This document shows, one piece after another, positions 35,738-47,597 of a stretch of 64,000 nucleotides of DNA. The DNA comes from Adiantum capillus-veneris. Lineage: Eukaryota > Streptophyta > Polypodiopsida > Polypodiales > Pteridaceae. The notes beneath the pieces were generated by a model, which saw nothing but the letters and a program-made list of their open reading frames with translations, had not been told where the DNA came from and ran no database searches. The translations under genes and the position numbers were made by a program. Numbering within the stretch: position 1 is the stretch's first letter; the number at the start of each line of letters is the position of its first letter. The DNA lies in NCBI GenBank assembly GCA_014529385.2, contig CM043966.1, positions 109,598,808 through 109,662,807 of the forward strand. Direction: 5' to 3'.

Positions 35738-37415
35738 TAAGCAAGAAGAGTGATGATAAGTGAGAAAATTTCTTTCTCCCATGGAATGATTCTTCTTCTT
35801 CTTGCCTACCCTCATTCACTGCTAGCTCTCTCCACCTTCGAAGGTGTTTGGGGCCTTGGGACTGAGGCTTGGGATAGTTAATTCTTTTTGCAAATTTTAT
35901 GTTAATCTCATGATGCATGAAGCTTTCCATCTTCATAGCATCACCAAGGTCACAAGGAACACAAAGATTGTATTGTAACAAAGTCTCTCTTGATGGGAGA
36001 ATCTATAATAAAAAATGTCTTTTTTTAGAGGAAAGGGATTCAAGTTCCGGTTTCTTTCTTCCTCTTCAATCTCTAATACTCTCACTCTTAGTGAACAGTA
36101 TGTGCTCTTTAAGCAATCTACAGAAAAAAAAAAAAAGCGCTACACTTGTGTAAGTAATATATCAGATCATTATAAATCTAGAGTTTTTTATTGACGTTAA
36201 ACACATTGTAATAGGTTTCCTTAAAGTGTTGTGACGCTAGTTTGTCACTCCATCCAAACTTTGCGGCTTGTTGAGAAGTAACAGAAGCGCCTTCAATCTA
36301 GACACACGTGCTCCATCATACAATGGCATATCGGCTTCACTTTTTATATCATCATAGATAAGCCTTTCTGAATCCTGATCGTCTCGATCATTTCATTGAT
36401 CTCTGGCTCCAAACATTGCCATGTTGGGAATATGGTCTGCATGATCATCCTCCGAGCTGTTAGAGGCTACATTTTGTGGTCTCATGTATGTTGCTTGACC
36501 AAAGCGCGTGGGAACACGTTTATTGGGTTACAAGATTGCTGCCTATTGGCCAGCGTCAGAGTCCAACGAGTTATAATTGGAAACAACTTGATCTATAATA
36601 GATGGATCAAACTCGCCAAATTCGTGAACGTGCTGCAAAGAAACGCGTCATGTCCATCACACAACATGCTTGCATTGATTACAGGACATAAGATCCTTGT
36701 TGAGAGATAGGTGTTTCGGTTGGACGGCCCAACATCCTCGTCACTACTCATAATGAATGTAAAAACCTTATAACCTAGACATAAATTTAATCTTTCATTG
36801 GCATCCTCTGTCTTTTATCTCTGTTCTCTCTCTCTCTCTCTCTCTCTGTTCACACTGTAAACTACATCACTTTCTCTAGTCATGTCTGATCCCTGCACAC
36901 CTTGGTCTAGAGGTGCACGGAGATCAGAACCACCGGGTTTATAATCTCGTCTTTATTGGTCAATGCCTATATTTGTGGGTACGAGAAATCTACACACCCA
37001 ATGTCTACATGATAGTGCATGTAGTCAACAAAACCCCTTTGCCTCTTCTCTAGCTGTAGCAATTCACAGCATCTTAACATCTCTTCACAGCAGATCCTTG
37101 TTTGAGGGATTACTTCGCACATTACATGCTGGTCCTCCAATCTGAGTATCATGCCGTTGAAAGCTTTCCAACTTAAGGTTGCATCCGTAGAGAGGAAGAG
37201 AGGGATCACCATTCGCCTAACTCTAATTTTTTTCCATAATCCCGAAGGTAGATTTTAATATAAAAACTAAATCCAAAATCTAACCTAATTGAACATATGG
37301 TGATTTTGAGCTAATTGAACATGGTTAGTGGGTGAGTTAATAGGTGTCAGATTTTGATGGGAATATACATATTGTTGTGTAACTAGTGTTTGCTCTTTGG
37401 GCAAAGCCTTCATTG

Positions 37416-37461
<46 letters not shown>

Positions 37462-37639
37462 AGAGAGAGAGAGAGAAAGGGGGAAGGGAACATGAGAGAG
37501 AGGAGAGGGAAGGAGCATACCTGGCTCTCCTTCCTCTCCTCGTGTGTGTGTGTGTGTGTGTGTGTGGGAAAGAAAGAGAGAGAGAGAGAGAGGGAGAGCG
37601 CGGGTTTACGTCTTTCGCTTGAGCGTCGAAAATTGGATC
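35738..37639. other. Continuation of LTR-like repeat copy 1, then unassigned DNA
   Basis: 35738-36000 continues copy 1 (AGCAAGAAGAGTGAT, CTCTCTCCACCTTCGAAGG, GTCACAAGGAACACAAAG, all also at 63476-63720). From 36000 to 37640 no gene or domain is recognised. (CT)n occurs at 36827-36847, and (TG)n and (GA)n mixtures at 37418-37595. Confidence 0.6.
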
Positions 37640-37798
37640 TGAGATCTAAGTTTTTGGCGCTCTCGGTTTTTTTTTTTACCCCTGTCGACGTCGCTATGGG
37701 TGTCGCTAAAAAAATAGCGACGCCCATAGTGATGCCGTGGATTTTCACTTTCGAGCGTTGCACTGCGAGCGTCGCTAATGTGAAGTACCTCTTGTAGT
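37640..37798 (-). mobile_element. Terminus of a CACTA-type DNA transposon
   Basis: Minus strand from 37798 reads CACTACAAGAGGTACTTC, the classic CACTA (CMC/EnSpm) terminal inverted repeat start. Subterminal copies of (A/G)GCGTCGCTA and TAGCGACGC follow at 37692-37775, including an inverted pair (CGCTATGGGTGTCGCTA against TAGCGACGCCCATAG). Such clustered subterminal motifs are transposase-binding sites in this superfamily. The opposite end is not found in the window, so the element is truncated or rearranged. Confidence 0.65.
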
Positions 37799-38825
37799 GA
37801 TTGGCTCGTATTATAAGGAATCTCTATGTTTGAAAGAGCGTATCTAATTTTCCAACTACTTTGGACTTCATAAAATAGGGCTCACATGGGTGCATTGAGA
37901 CACTTATGTAGGGGTGGCCCTTGTGCTACATCATCTTCTCTCTTGTTTTTCATTTTAACTTGCTTGTCGCATGCATACTTAAAATGCTAGACTAGGAGGT
38001 GTACATATATAAATCTTATACTCGTTCACACATCATCCTTTATGTTGTTCTTGTTCTTCCTCTCATCTTTTATCTTCCATGCATATGTAGCATGCCATAT
38101 TAGGAGGTTTACATGTCTAATTCTTATGCTCTAGTCAAAATTTAGATCTTTGAGGTCTCTTGGTATGGTTCAACATTAAAAATATCGTCCTTTCTTCTTC
38201 TCCATCTTCTTCTTCTTCTTCTTCTTCTTCTCTCTCTCCCCCCCTTCTCTTTGGCAAAACAGTGGGCTTAGCCGTTTCATTTCATAAAATTTTCGCATAA
38301 GCCAATATACAAAATACAGGCAAACCCAAGAAATATATAATGACATTATAGGGATAAATGGCCCATACAACCACAATATACATCATTGATAAGAAACAAT
38401 CAATCATCAAAATGGTCTAGGAGCTAGTGGTTGCATAAAGTCAACATAAATTTGTTACAAGCTAGGTCTATCTCTGGTGGTGAAGCAAGACCATTTAATA
38501 TAATTGTAGCAGGGCTACAATGCCACTTACACTGGATAGACAATTACAATTGGTCTTGGGTTTTTACTAAGTGGACTCTCATTTGGGCAGCGAGACAGGT
38601 GGCCGACACATGAATGGTGGTCTAGTGGACATTGTGGCCAATTCACCGCCACCATAGTTTCGAGATAGATGTAGCTAGACTATTAGGGATATTTTTTCTA
38701 GTGATTGGTTGCTCTTTATGGTTGTATATATGCTTAATTGATTCTAAATATCATATACACCATTTTCTATGATTCTAGAGTCTCATGTCTTGTGTCCACC
38801 GCACTCTACTTGCATAGCAGAACCT

Positions 38826-40069
38826 TGACACCCCCATTGTAAGCTCTAAGTCTCAGGCTTGAAGTTGAGTTTGCTGCCAGCTAGAGTCTGTACTTGTTCC
38901 ATGTGTCAGTAGAGTTCCATTGAGTTCTAAGTGTGTTGTTGCATCTTTAAGTTGCTTGTTTCATTACTCTATAGTGTTTTTTTTTGTATTGGAATGAGAT
39001 TTCATGCATATTGCATTAAGGAGCACCCACAATAGAGAGCAACACACACTTTTCTTGCTACAAGTGCTCTCATTTTTGGCATGCACGGTGGGACCTCAAC
39101 TAGAGTCTCACTCCATGAAGTGTACATGGTCGCGAAGCTAGCTGGTTTAGTCTCTCGCCTGGCCTAACCTATTGGTCTAGACTTATTTGGGTTAGCCCGG
39201 TCCATCTTTGCCTTGTGTAGTTTGGTCTAGTTGGTCTTTGCATCGTCCAACTTGGTATAGCTAGTTTATCTAGTCTCTCACCCATGTCCAGCTGTAGTGG
39301 TCTCGTCGAGTCGAACCTGGTCTAGTCAAGTTTGGTCTAGTGGGTCTAGACTATCAAGCAAGTTCAAGGGTCTTCATGCCGCATCTGTTTCTATTGCATG
39401 ACACTTACAAGGCACCCTAAAGGTCAACAAAGCCACTAGAGAGTCCTTTGTAATACTACAGTGAAAGTGATATCCTTTCATGCCGAGTAGAAGTCCACCC
39501 CTGCTAACTCTACCCTCTTAGGACTCTCCTTCAACAAGATCCTCACCACCTCGATCACCTTCCCCGGTATACTTTCCACCAATTGTGTTACAATAGGCTT
39601 CTAACTAGGCAACAATGGAGGAGCTGGCAAGCATTATGGCTAAGGTGAACATAAAGTTTTTGAATTTCAAAGGACTCTCCATAGCCTCGCCCCTACCCAC
39701 CCCCTACCCTCTCCCTCGCTCCTATCCACCCCCCTCGCCCCTATCTAGCCTCATCCTAACAACACCTTCCCCCCCCCCCCCCCCCCCCCTTCTAGCCCTC
39801 TCATAGCCCCTACATATTGATGCATGGTCGATTCCTCGACACACCCATTGTACCTGTGCATCCTAGGCTTGGAGGTGAGTGTGCTGCCAGGTAGTATGTA
39901 CTAGTTCCATGTGTTAGTCAAGTTCCATTGAGTTTCGAGTCTGTTGTTGTGTCTTTGAGTTGCTTGTTCCATTTCTCTATATTGTTTTTACTCTATTGGA
40001 GTGAGGATTCATGCATATTGCAATGATGAGCACCCACATTAGAGAGCAAGACACTCTTTTCTTGCTACA
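38826..40069 (+). mobile_element. Miniature LTR element (TRIM-like)
   Basis: Two direct repeats of 237 and 234 bp (38826-39062 and 39836-40069), both ending CTTGCTACA, flank a 773-bp non-coding interior. The first repeat is followed by TTTGGCATGCACGGTGGGAC, which resembles a non-Met primer site seen in Tat-type gypsy elements (tRNA not assigned). The interior ends in a poly-C run of ~20 (39769-39789). No target duplication could be matched. Confidence 0.6.
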
Positions 40070-40203
40070 CTTGTGATAGAACCAAGACCATTCAAGTATC
40101 TATTGGTAAAATCCATTTTCTAGCAGCTTATAGAATTCATGACACTAAGAAGCCCCTATGCTATGCCTTGGGATCCCCTTAACAAAATCAAGTTGCAAAA
40201 GGA

Positions 40204-40278
40204 GTGGACATAGCCAAGTGGATCAAGGCAATGGCTTGTGGATCCATCACGTGCGGGTTCAATTCCCATCATTTACCC
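40204..40278 (+). pseudogene. trnH-GUG: Decayed plastid-type trnH-GUG
   Basis: Over ~75 bases the sequence follows plastid tRNA-His. It has the shared block TAGCCAAGTGGATCAAGGCA, anticodon loop TTGTG with the GTG anticodon kept, and T-arm GCGGGTTCAATTCCC. The first base pair and several stem pairs are altered mostly by G-to-A or C-to-T changes (ATGG for GTGG, CATCATTTACC for CGTCGTTCGCC). Plant mitochondria also carry plastid-derived trnH, so the source may be either organelle. Stem damage makes function unlikely. Confidence 0.8.
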
Positions 40279-40784
40279 ATTCAAATAATTGAATTAATCC
40301 ACATCCAGATCATTAGATCTCTATGTTATACACCAAGGTAGGATGAAGATCTTACACAAAGCCATAATGTAGGATTAATGGGAGCACTTATCCACCATAA
40401 GTTACCAAGTTAAAGAGATATCCAACCGTACAAGCTTCCTATGGCATTATTGATTTAACGCTCATACATACATGAAAATTGGATATTGTCTATGAAATCT
40501 CTGGCCTCCACAACAACTACTCCTATAAGTCATCAAGATTTTAACCTCTATCCAAGGAATATCTTGAGAATATATTGTAAAGTCTACAAACTTGTACCTC
40601 TTATGGGTGCTTTCTCTAAACCTGAAAATGTTAGGTCTTGTGAAGGAATACTACATGAAGAAAGTGTCAACACATATTGGCCCATCCTTCAAGGAGTTGT
40701 TGGGAGATATCTTAAACCATAAAAATGGGTAGGCAACCACATGGTTGTAGTAGCATCTATGGTGTACACAGCATGAGCTAACAA

Positions 40785-42721
40785 TGCTCACTTCTCTCCT
40801 TCTCACGCTTCCTACTCCCTCCCTAGTTGTCATATTGCGATCGTGTTTGTCGCATTGCAACCGTAGGTAAGAGCTCTATGCATTGACATAAGCCATTCAC
40901 AGTATTTTGTAGCTTTTGGCGTCATCGATCCGTGGCCTAATTTCATCATAACTAGGAATTTACACTTTTAAATCGAAAACTAAGCATAGGCGGGATATTG
41001 GGGTATCATTGCTAAGCATTTAGATGCATTCTGGGTCAAAAACAACTAGGTCAAAAATCCACTGCTGTTAATAATCGCGATTTTGAAACTTGACCTAAAG
41101 TGGGGTATGAGACCATAAGCATGTGTGCTTAAGTCTTATAAACTTGTCCTAGAAGTTTTATTAAGTTTGGATGTCATTTGATGGTGTAACGGATGTGATT
41201 TGTTTGCCGATGAGCGATTGGCTTTTGGTGATTTCAGTCACTTGAGTGTAGCTTGAGTTAGATGCGAGTTTTTAGTTGTTTTCCAAGAGATTGACAACCT
41301 CTTGTAGCCTCTATGCACTAGTTGAGTCAGCTTCATACCATGGTTTGACAAATTAATCGTGGTTCTTGCTAATATCGCAATAAGATAGGATGGTGAGGTT
41401 AGACATGCGTTTCATATTTGGCGCCGTTACCGGGGATCGAAGAGACCTAAACTAGGAAAAACCACGAGCATTTGGTGTAGTTGTCCTTTAACTTCCTCTA
41501 GGTTCGCCTAGAGTTCAAAACTTTCTTTTAGAAACCACATAGCTTAAGCTTGTCGTCTTTTGCTGTGTCGAGGTAGCTTGAAGGTAATCGTACTTACTGA
41601 GTACCTTTAAGATTGTAGGATTGTAGAATTAGATTAGAATTTTGAAAATGATTGGTAGACAAAACAAGTCTTGAGATCAGTGCTCACAAAAACATAAACA
41701 CAAGAAAACGAGTGTTTGTGGACACTTTCCACAACCCCATTGGATGAGAATCTAGGAGTAGGGTAAGTAGGATCCGAGGTGGATTTCGGAACATTGCTCT
41801 CTCTGAAAGAATCAAGTGTGAGTTGTTATTGGAAGTTGTAGAAATTCAGGTCTACAGCTAGAAATAGCTCGAAAAGACTCAAATCCACTCAACCCGACTG
41901 GAGAATAAGCCTAAGAGTTGTCTAAACCAGTTGGTAAGCTTAAAGACACTTCGAGGTAAAAAATTCAAGAGTTGGCCAAAACTTAGATTATTTACTTTTT
42001 CTTGATATTCTAAGCCAAATTAAGTTTTGACTTGATTCATAAGCTTAAAATAGCTCATATAAAGACTGTCTTTGAAAAAATTACAAAAAGGCGCTCACTT
42101 GTCTCCTTTTCGTGCTTTCTAATCCCTCCCGGTTGTCACATTGCGATTGTGTTTGTTGCATTGCAACCGCAGGTAAGATCTCTACGCATTGACGTAAGCC
42201 ATTCACAATATTTTGTAGCTTTTGGCGTCGCTGACCCACTGCCTTATTTCATCATAACTAGGAATTTATACTTTTAACTTGAAAACTAAGCATAGGTGGG
42301 GTATTGGGGCATCATCGCTAAGCATTTAGATGCATTCTTGGTCGAAAACGACTAGGTCAAAAATCCACTGCTGTTAATAATCACGATTTTGGAACTTGAC
42401 CTAAAGTGGGATATGAGACTATAAGCATGTGTGCTCATGTCTTATAAACTTGTCCAAGAAGTTTCGTTAAGTTTGGATGTCATCTGATGGTGTAACGGAT
42501 GTGATTTGTTTGCCGATGAGCGATTGTCTTTTGGTGATTTCAATCACTTGAGTGTAGCTTGAGTTAGATGCGAGTTGTTAGTTGTTTTCCGAGAGATTGA
42601 CAACCTCTTGTAGCCTCTATCCACTAGTCGAGTCAGCTTCGTCCATGGTTTGACAAATTAATCGTGGTTCTCGTTAATACTGCAATAAGATAGGATGGTG
42701 AGGTTAGACATGCATCCCACA
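40785..42721 (+). mobile_element. Mini LTR element with a tRNA-Asp primer site
   Basis: Two ~630-bp direct repeats (40785-41414 and 42092-42721, close to 90 % identical by eye) flank a 677-bp interior. TGGCGCCGTTACCGGGG at 41419-41435 matches the tRNA-Asp 3' end with one mismatch. No ORF has a recognisable domain. No target duplication was matched. It lies directly upstream of the tail-coding part of element G and might be either inserted in G or derived from it. Confidence 0.65.
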
Positions 42722-42792
42722 ATCGATTGTCTCCTAGGAAGATCAAATTTAGCATATGCTAAGAAACAAGACTTAAAATCACATGTTCAGTT

Positions 42793-43900
42793 GTGACAGA
42801 TCGAGAAGCGACAAAGAATTTAATATCTTATGGCACATGGATAATGATGGGAAAGCCATCAATCACCGAGCTAGAGGAAATAGTGTACAAAAGTTCTAAA
42901 ATGAAAATTCCTAGCTTTGGAATGCAAGAAGTTGTACTCAAGTTGAGTACTAGGGAGTACAAGGATACTTTCCAAATAATCGACTCCCATCACATCAAAG
43001 AGATTCTAGTCTTGACAAAAAGCTAGAGAAATATCTTCTTTCGACAATGACCAAAAGCTTCAACAACAACAACATTAATAGTCCATGAAGCTTCTCAAAT
43101 CCATGTAGAGAAGAAATCTTTAACCATCGCAAGAAAAGGTAAAGCTAAGGTAAATATTGAACAAGATCAACCTCGCAAGGCCTCCATCAAAATTTCCGCG
43201 AAGCCTCTATGTCAAGAGCCAAACCACGGACAATGCAATGGGAATCAAAGTAAAAAGTTTATCAACCAAAGTTTTCATCACAAAAAAACTTCTAGAAGAA
43301 GCCCTATTGGAAGCACAAGAAGTTTATGAAGGTAACACACATATATGGTTACCAGAAATTGTAGCTCAACCTGGAAAAAACAAAGATCAATCAAGAAGCA
43401 CAAGGCTCCATCCAAAGGCACACAATCAACAGAAAGAGCCAATAGCTAGTCACCACTAAGGGTGCTAAGACCTCTAGATGGATACCTCGTCTTCAACTAC
43501 AACATCAAGGCTTCTACGATGAAAATCATCCAATTTGGCTACCGAAGCCTAGTGTCCATCAAGTCATCGAGAAAAAAAAAGCAAATGCAAAAGACGGTCA
43601 CACAAGGACCAAAGACAAGGTGGGTTCCAAAATTGCTTGTGGAAAATATATCACAAAGAACCCACATGTATCAACAATCACTTCTTCTTATGAGAAATAA
43701 TGCAAAGGCTAGATTAGTCTCTACAAGAGTTGAAGGGCTTGTTTCACAAAGCAGTATCAACATACGACAAGCAAGTCAAGAGGAGCCAAAGTATGCCAAC
43801 CTACTAGAAAAAATGGTGGAATCCATAGACCAACACAATGGAAGAGGCGTAATTTCTAAAACTTATGGAATTGGGTTTTTGGCCTTGAATAGGTAAGTCG
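42793..43900 (+). pseudogene. Post-integrase tail of gypsy element G (decayed)
   Basis: The first ~75 residues align by eye with the second retropepsin-like domain of element A: D-R-E-A-T-K-N-L-I-S against D-S-G-A-Q-A-N-L-L-S, then MKIPSFGMQEVVLKL against IKIVGCTVLHIQI, and TFQIIDSHHI against MFYVVEDQAT. The segment ends at a TAG where A has the Trp of L-G-Q-P-W. Further downstream, broken frames show W-(I/L/V)-P-(R/K/E) words (HIWLPE, SRWIPR, TRWVPK) like the W-x-P-K repeats of A. The catalytic DSG is lost here. Confidence 0.5.
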
Positions 43901-44724
43901 AAGTCGCCATTAAACATACATGGCATAAAAGTCAAAGTCCAACAGTTAAGCCAGTAAATGAGCAAGGCGTTAGTCCCAAAGCTTCAAGTAGTATGTTTTG
44001 TGGTCTAAGCATCTAGCTATTCTACGTACTACTCAAGTTGGAAGAGTCGAGCATAATTACTTTGTGTCGCTCATGCTGGTACATGTAAGCATAAGAGTGT
44101 ATACCAAAGGCATTTTTTTTTCGACTGGGTTTTTTCTCTTTGGTCCTCCAGGTTTTAAGACCCTAATCTAGAAACCCTCATCATCATCTTCTTGTAAAAA
44201 TTCCTTCTACATCAACAATAAGGAAATGGCTACCCACTACAAATCCCAACATACTTATTGAGAGAAAAGCTTACATTCAAGTACAACAACAAAGCTTCAT
44301 CACAAACAATGGCAAGTCAAAGAATAGCCTACAATGACTAGCAATGACAAATTCCACAAGAGAGTCATCAACAAAAATCAGAAGTAGCTCACACAGTGCT
44401 TCAATGTTGGCAACCTATTGCAAACAACTCATAGATAGCCCTAGAGTGATGGGTGTATATACAATGCTTGGGGGAAAAAAACCTCCTAAAGAGGGAAAAA
44501 ATGCCCCGGCAGTCCTAGTGTGTTCACACACATCACTACCACATGTATATGGTAACAAATCCCCCCTGGAGTGATGCGGTGAACGAGAGCCGGCACATGA
44601 GTAAAGGAAGTGCCATGCCCTGAGGACATGATCAGTCCACAAAGGGAAGTAAGCCCAAAGCTTTGCGGAAAGCTTCAAGCTTCTCACGAGACAATGCCTT
44701 TGTGAAAATATCTGCAAGGTTGTC

Positions 44725-45285
44725 CTATGTTGGCACATAAGCCAAGCTGATCTCTCCTGTTGAGAGCCTCTCCCTGACATAGTGGTAATGCACCTCAATG
44801 TGCTTTGTGCGAGCATGAAAACTTGGGTTCCTCGCAACTGCCAATGCGCTCTGACTGTCAGTATAGATAGTGTTGGCAGTGTCCTGTCTAACACCCAAAT
44901 TAGCCATAAGGCGTCTGAGCCATACACACTCAACCGTAGCTGTTAAGACTGCCCTGTACTTAACCTCACAACTCGAAGTGGCCACAGTAGGTTGCTTCTT
45001 GGTCAACCATGATATACATGAACTTCCAAGCATGAAACAAAAAACACTCATGGACACTCGCGTGTCAAAACAACCAGCCCAATCTGAGTCCGAAAAAGCA
45101 TGTAAGTCTGGCGGCAATGATCCCCCCTTGTGATAAAACAAGCGAAGATGTAAAGTGCCACTAAGGTAGCAGAAAATCCTCTTGACAGCCTGCCAATGCT
45201 TAGACCCTGGGCTATGCATAAATCTGCTGACCTGTGAGACTGCAAACTGAATATCCAGCCTCGTGTTGCATACATAAATAAGGCT
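44725..45285 (-). pseudogene. RT end and RNase H of element H
   Basis: Contains LFMYATR, HSPGSKHWQAVKRIFCYLSGT, FSDSDWAGCFDTR, VATSSCEVKYRAV, IYTDSQSALAVARN and RTKHIEVHYHYVRER, the usual Copia RNase H series. RNase H Asp, Glu and Asp are visible, but a frame change occurs between the MYATR part and the MHSPGSK part near 45220-45250. The terminal ADIFTK-type word lies just beyond the stop, in 44700-44720 (DNLADIFTK). Confidence 0.85.
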
Positions 45286-46812
45286 TCAAGAGACGGCAAA
45301 GAAGCAACCATATCAGATTTCTGCAAACGTAGCAAACTGGCAAAATTCAGATGACCAAAACGTGCATGTCAAAGTTTTGCATCTGAAATAGCCCTTGAAT
45401 CTGCAACAGCATTTGAAAAATTTTGTCCACACTTGTCATACAAAGTGAGCTTATACAGCCCACGGCACAAAAGCCCAGATGCAACAATTTCATCAACAAA
45501 ACTGAGATCATGAACTGTACATCTGTCATCCACAAATTTGACTACAAGTCCAAGTCTAGCAAGTGCGGATACAGACAAGAGATTCTTCTTGATCCCAGGT
45601 ACATAAAGTGCATCAACAAGTGTGAAAGAACTGCCATTAGCGGCAATAAGCACAATCTTTCCAACTCCCTGAACTGGATAAGAGGCGTTGTTGGCACAAG
45701 TGACAGAATTCCCATGAGGGACAGACTCGAGAGAGGTAAACAATTCACGATGTGAGGTAATGTGCTTTGTAGCACCACTGTCGAAATACCACACATGTGA
45801 ATCTACAGCAACTGACAAGCATGCATCATGGACAACAGGATTGTAAGTGCACTCTGCGCTAAAAGCCCATTCTGCATCAACATCAGCAACACAGTCTCCT
45901 TTCACAGAAGACTCAACAATGGCTGCATTTGTAGTGGAACCAGCATTTGCAGTGGAACCACCCTCTTTCTTCTTAGCCTCTTTGGCCTTCAACTTAGGAC
46001 ACGACTTGATCAAGTGATCATTGGATTTACAATAATGGCAACGCATCTTCTTTTTGCCCTTATCACCAGAATTGCGAGATGAAGTATTGCCAGCAGAAGC
46101 ATTAGGAACATAATTTTTGCCACTCGTAGCAGAACCATAAGAATTGCCTGCATTGCTATTACCACCCTTTCTTTGAGAAGCAATAAAAGCCTGTTCAACT
46201 GCACGCTGTCTAGTCCTGTTTTTTTTGGACAGTGACTCTTGCAACAGCAATGTGCATAATGCATCAAACTTGACAACTTCTGGATTTCCTTGGGTCATCA
46301 GTCTCCGAGTACTAGCAAAAGTCTGGTAGGAATCTGGTAAGGCATTAAGAACAGTCTGCACAAGGGAATTGTCTGAAATGACTTCACCTGCAGAAATAAG
46401 CTGCTCATTGATATCCTTGACACTAGCAAGGAAAGTGTCCATATCATCTTCCTCATGCATAATCTTCGACTCCAGCTCTTTACGCAGCAAAGCAATTTTA
46501 GCCTCATTGCGGCTTACATAAAGACCTGCTAAAATATCCCAAGCCTGTTTTACAGATTTTGCTGAACGGATGTGAGGAACAATGGTGCGCTTCACAGACA
46601 ACGCAATCAATGCATGAGCCTGTGCATCCTTTACATCCCAATGAGCTTGTTCTGTCATAGGCAAAACAAATCTAATAGCAGCAATCCTTGCAGCAAGAAC
46701 TGCAACATCCTCAACATTGCCTGCATCCTCAGAACCAGGACGTACATCAATGCCCTGCACAATGTTCCAAACACCCTTTGACACAAGAACGTGTTGCATC
46801 ATATAAGGGCCA
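45286..46812 (-). pseudogene. Gag-protease and pre-integrase of element H
   Basis: Gag domain (GVWNIVQGIDVRPGSE, ALIALSVKRTIVPHI, AWDILAGLYVSRNEAK, DTFLASVKDINEQLI, ALPDSYQTFASTR), zinc knuckle CHYCKSNDHLIKSC, protease HVWYFDSGATKHITSH (D-S-G-A intact), and pre-integrase H-A-R-F-G-H-L-N. After an in-frame TGA near 45369 the frame continues to SLPSLEA, where it is joined directly to the LFMYATR word of the RT end. The pre-integrase C-x2-C, integrase and RT catalytic core are missing. Confidence 0.87.
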
Positions 46813-46890
46813 CATAGGGTAATTGTCCCCATCTAACCTGTCCTCAGTAGCAAACATCTTGAACACATCTGTGTTGTTGTTGTTAGCCAT
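46813..46890 (-). pseudogene. Gag start of element H, separated by a frameshift
   Basis: ATG at 46888-46890, MANNNNTDVFKMFATE, then DRLDGDNYPMW. One extra nucleotide near 46808-46814 shifts the frame before the word Y-M-M-Q-H-V-L. The N-terminus is typical of this Copia Gag class. Confidence 0.75.
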
Positions 46891-47216
46891 GGTAAATGCT
46901 GTACCTGATGTGAAAAACTGCCCGAAAATAGGAGAAACGGAGCGCGAACAACACACGTGTTATATAGCACAAACCTTAGAAGACTATAAGGCTGACAAAA
47001 ACTCTGCACAAAATGACGAAATAGCCTGTGCAAACCTGCCTGTAGTGGAAACGGAGGCCAAAATGAGCCCAAATCAAAATTCTGAGCAGACCAAGCTCTA
47101 CAAGCTTTCCCAAAATATTTTTCAACCTGCGAACGCTTGCCAAAGCTCATTGAAATCGGAGAAATTGATCAGGTGTGTGCTGGAGCAGCCGACGACTAAG
47201 CCCGGGAGGATGCAAC

Positions 47217-47230
47217 CTGCTCTGATACCA
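47217..47230 (-). other. Primer binding site (tRNA-Met) of element H
   Basis: Minus-strand TGGTATCAGAGCAG two bases from the LTR edge. The LTR end here has lost its terminal base match (CG for TG). Confidence 0.85.
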
Positions 47231-47232
47231 AT

Positions 47233-47460
47233 CGTTGGAATTAGGGTTGCAGAGAACGCACACACCTTGGAGAAGATGAAGGAAGCTCAAGGCACACAAT
47301 AGAGAGAGTGTACTTAGTGTGCAAATGGAAAGATAGATAGCCTTAGAGTGATGGGGTATATACAATGCTCGGGGGGAAAAAAACCTCCTAAAGAGGGAAA
47401 AAATGCCCCGGCGGTCCTAGTGTGTTCACACACATCACTACAACATGTATATGGTAACAT
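47233..47460 (-). repeat. 5' LTR of element H
   Basis: Matches 44432-44557 over its outer half, including CCTCCTAAAGAGGG and the end GGTAACA. A TATATAC box lies near 47357 on the minus strand. Confidence 0.82.
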
Positions 47461-47597
47461 CAAGGAAGGGGGAGCATCATCAATGACAAAGCTCTTTCGA
47501 AGCTAAAGACCAACCTTGAAGGCAAAGCTGTAGACAAACCTAACAACAAGGTTGCACATAGTCGTGCCAAGGGACGAAATGATCTAGGAAGGGGGAA

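Larger units (their letters stand above)
44432..47460 (-). mobile_element. Deleted Ty1/copia element H
   Basis: Minus strand: 5' LTR 47233-47460 (228 bp), an inverted tRNA-Met primer site, Gag, protease, then a fusion to RNase H, polypurine tract CCAGGGGGGATT (44558-44569), and a 3' LTR truncated to 44432-44557. Integrase and most of RT are deleted. It interrupts the 3' region of gypsy element G. Confidence 0.87.

Noticed and set aside
40486-40722. 78-residue ORF next to the mini LTR element as a host gene
   Set aside because: No recognisable motif, no conserved partner in the window, and surrounded by repeats.
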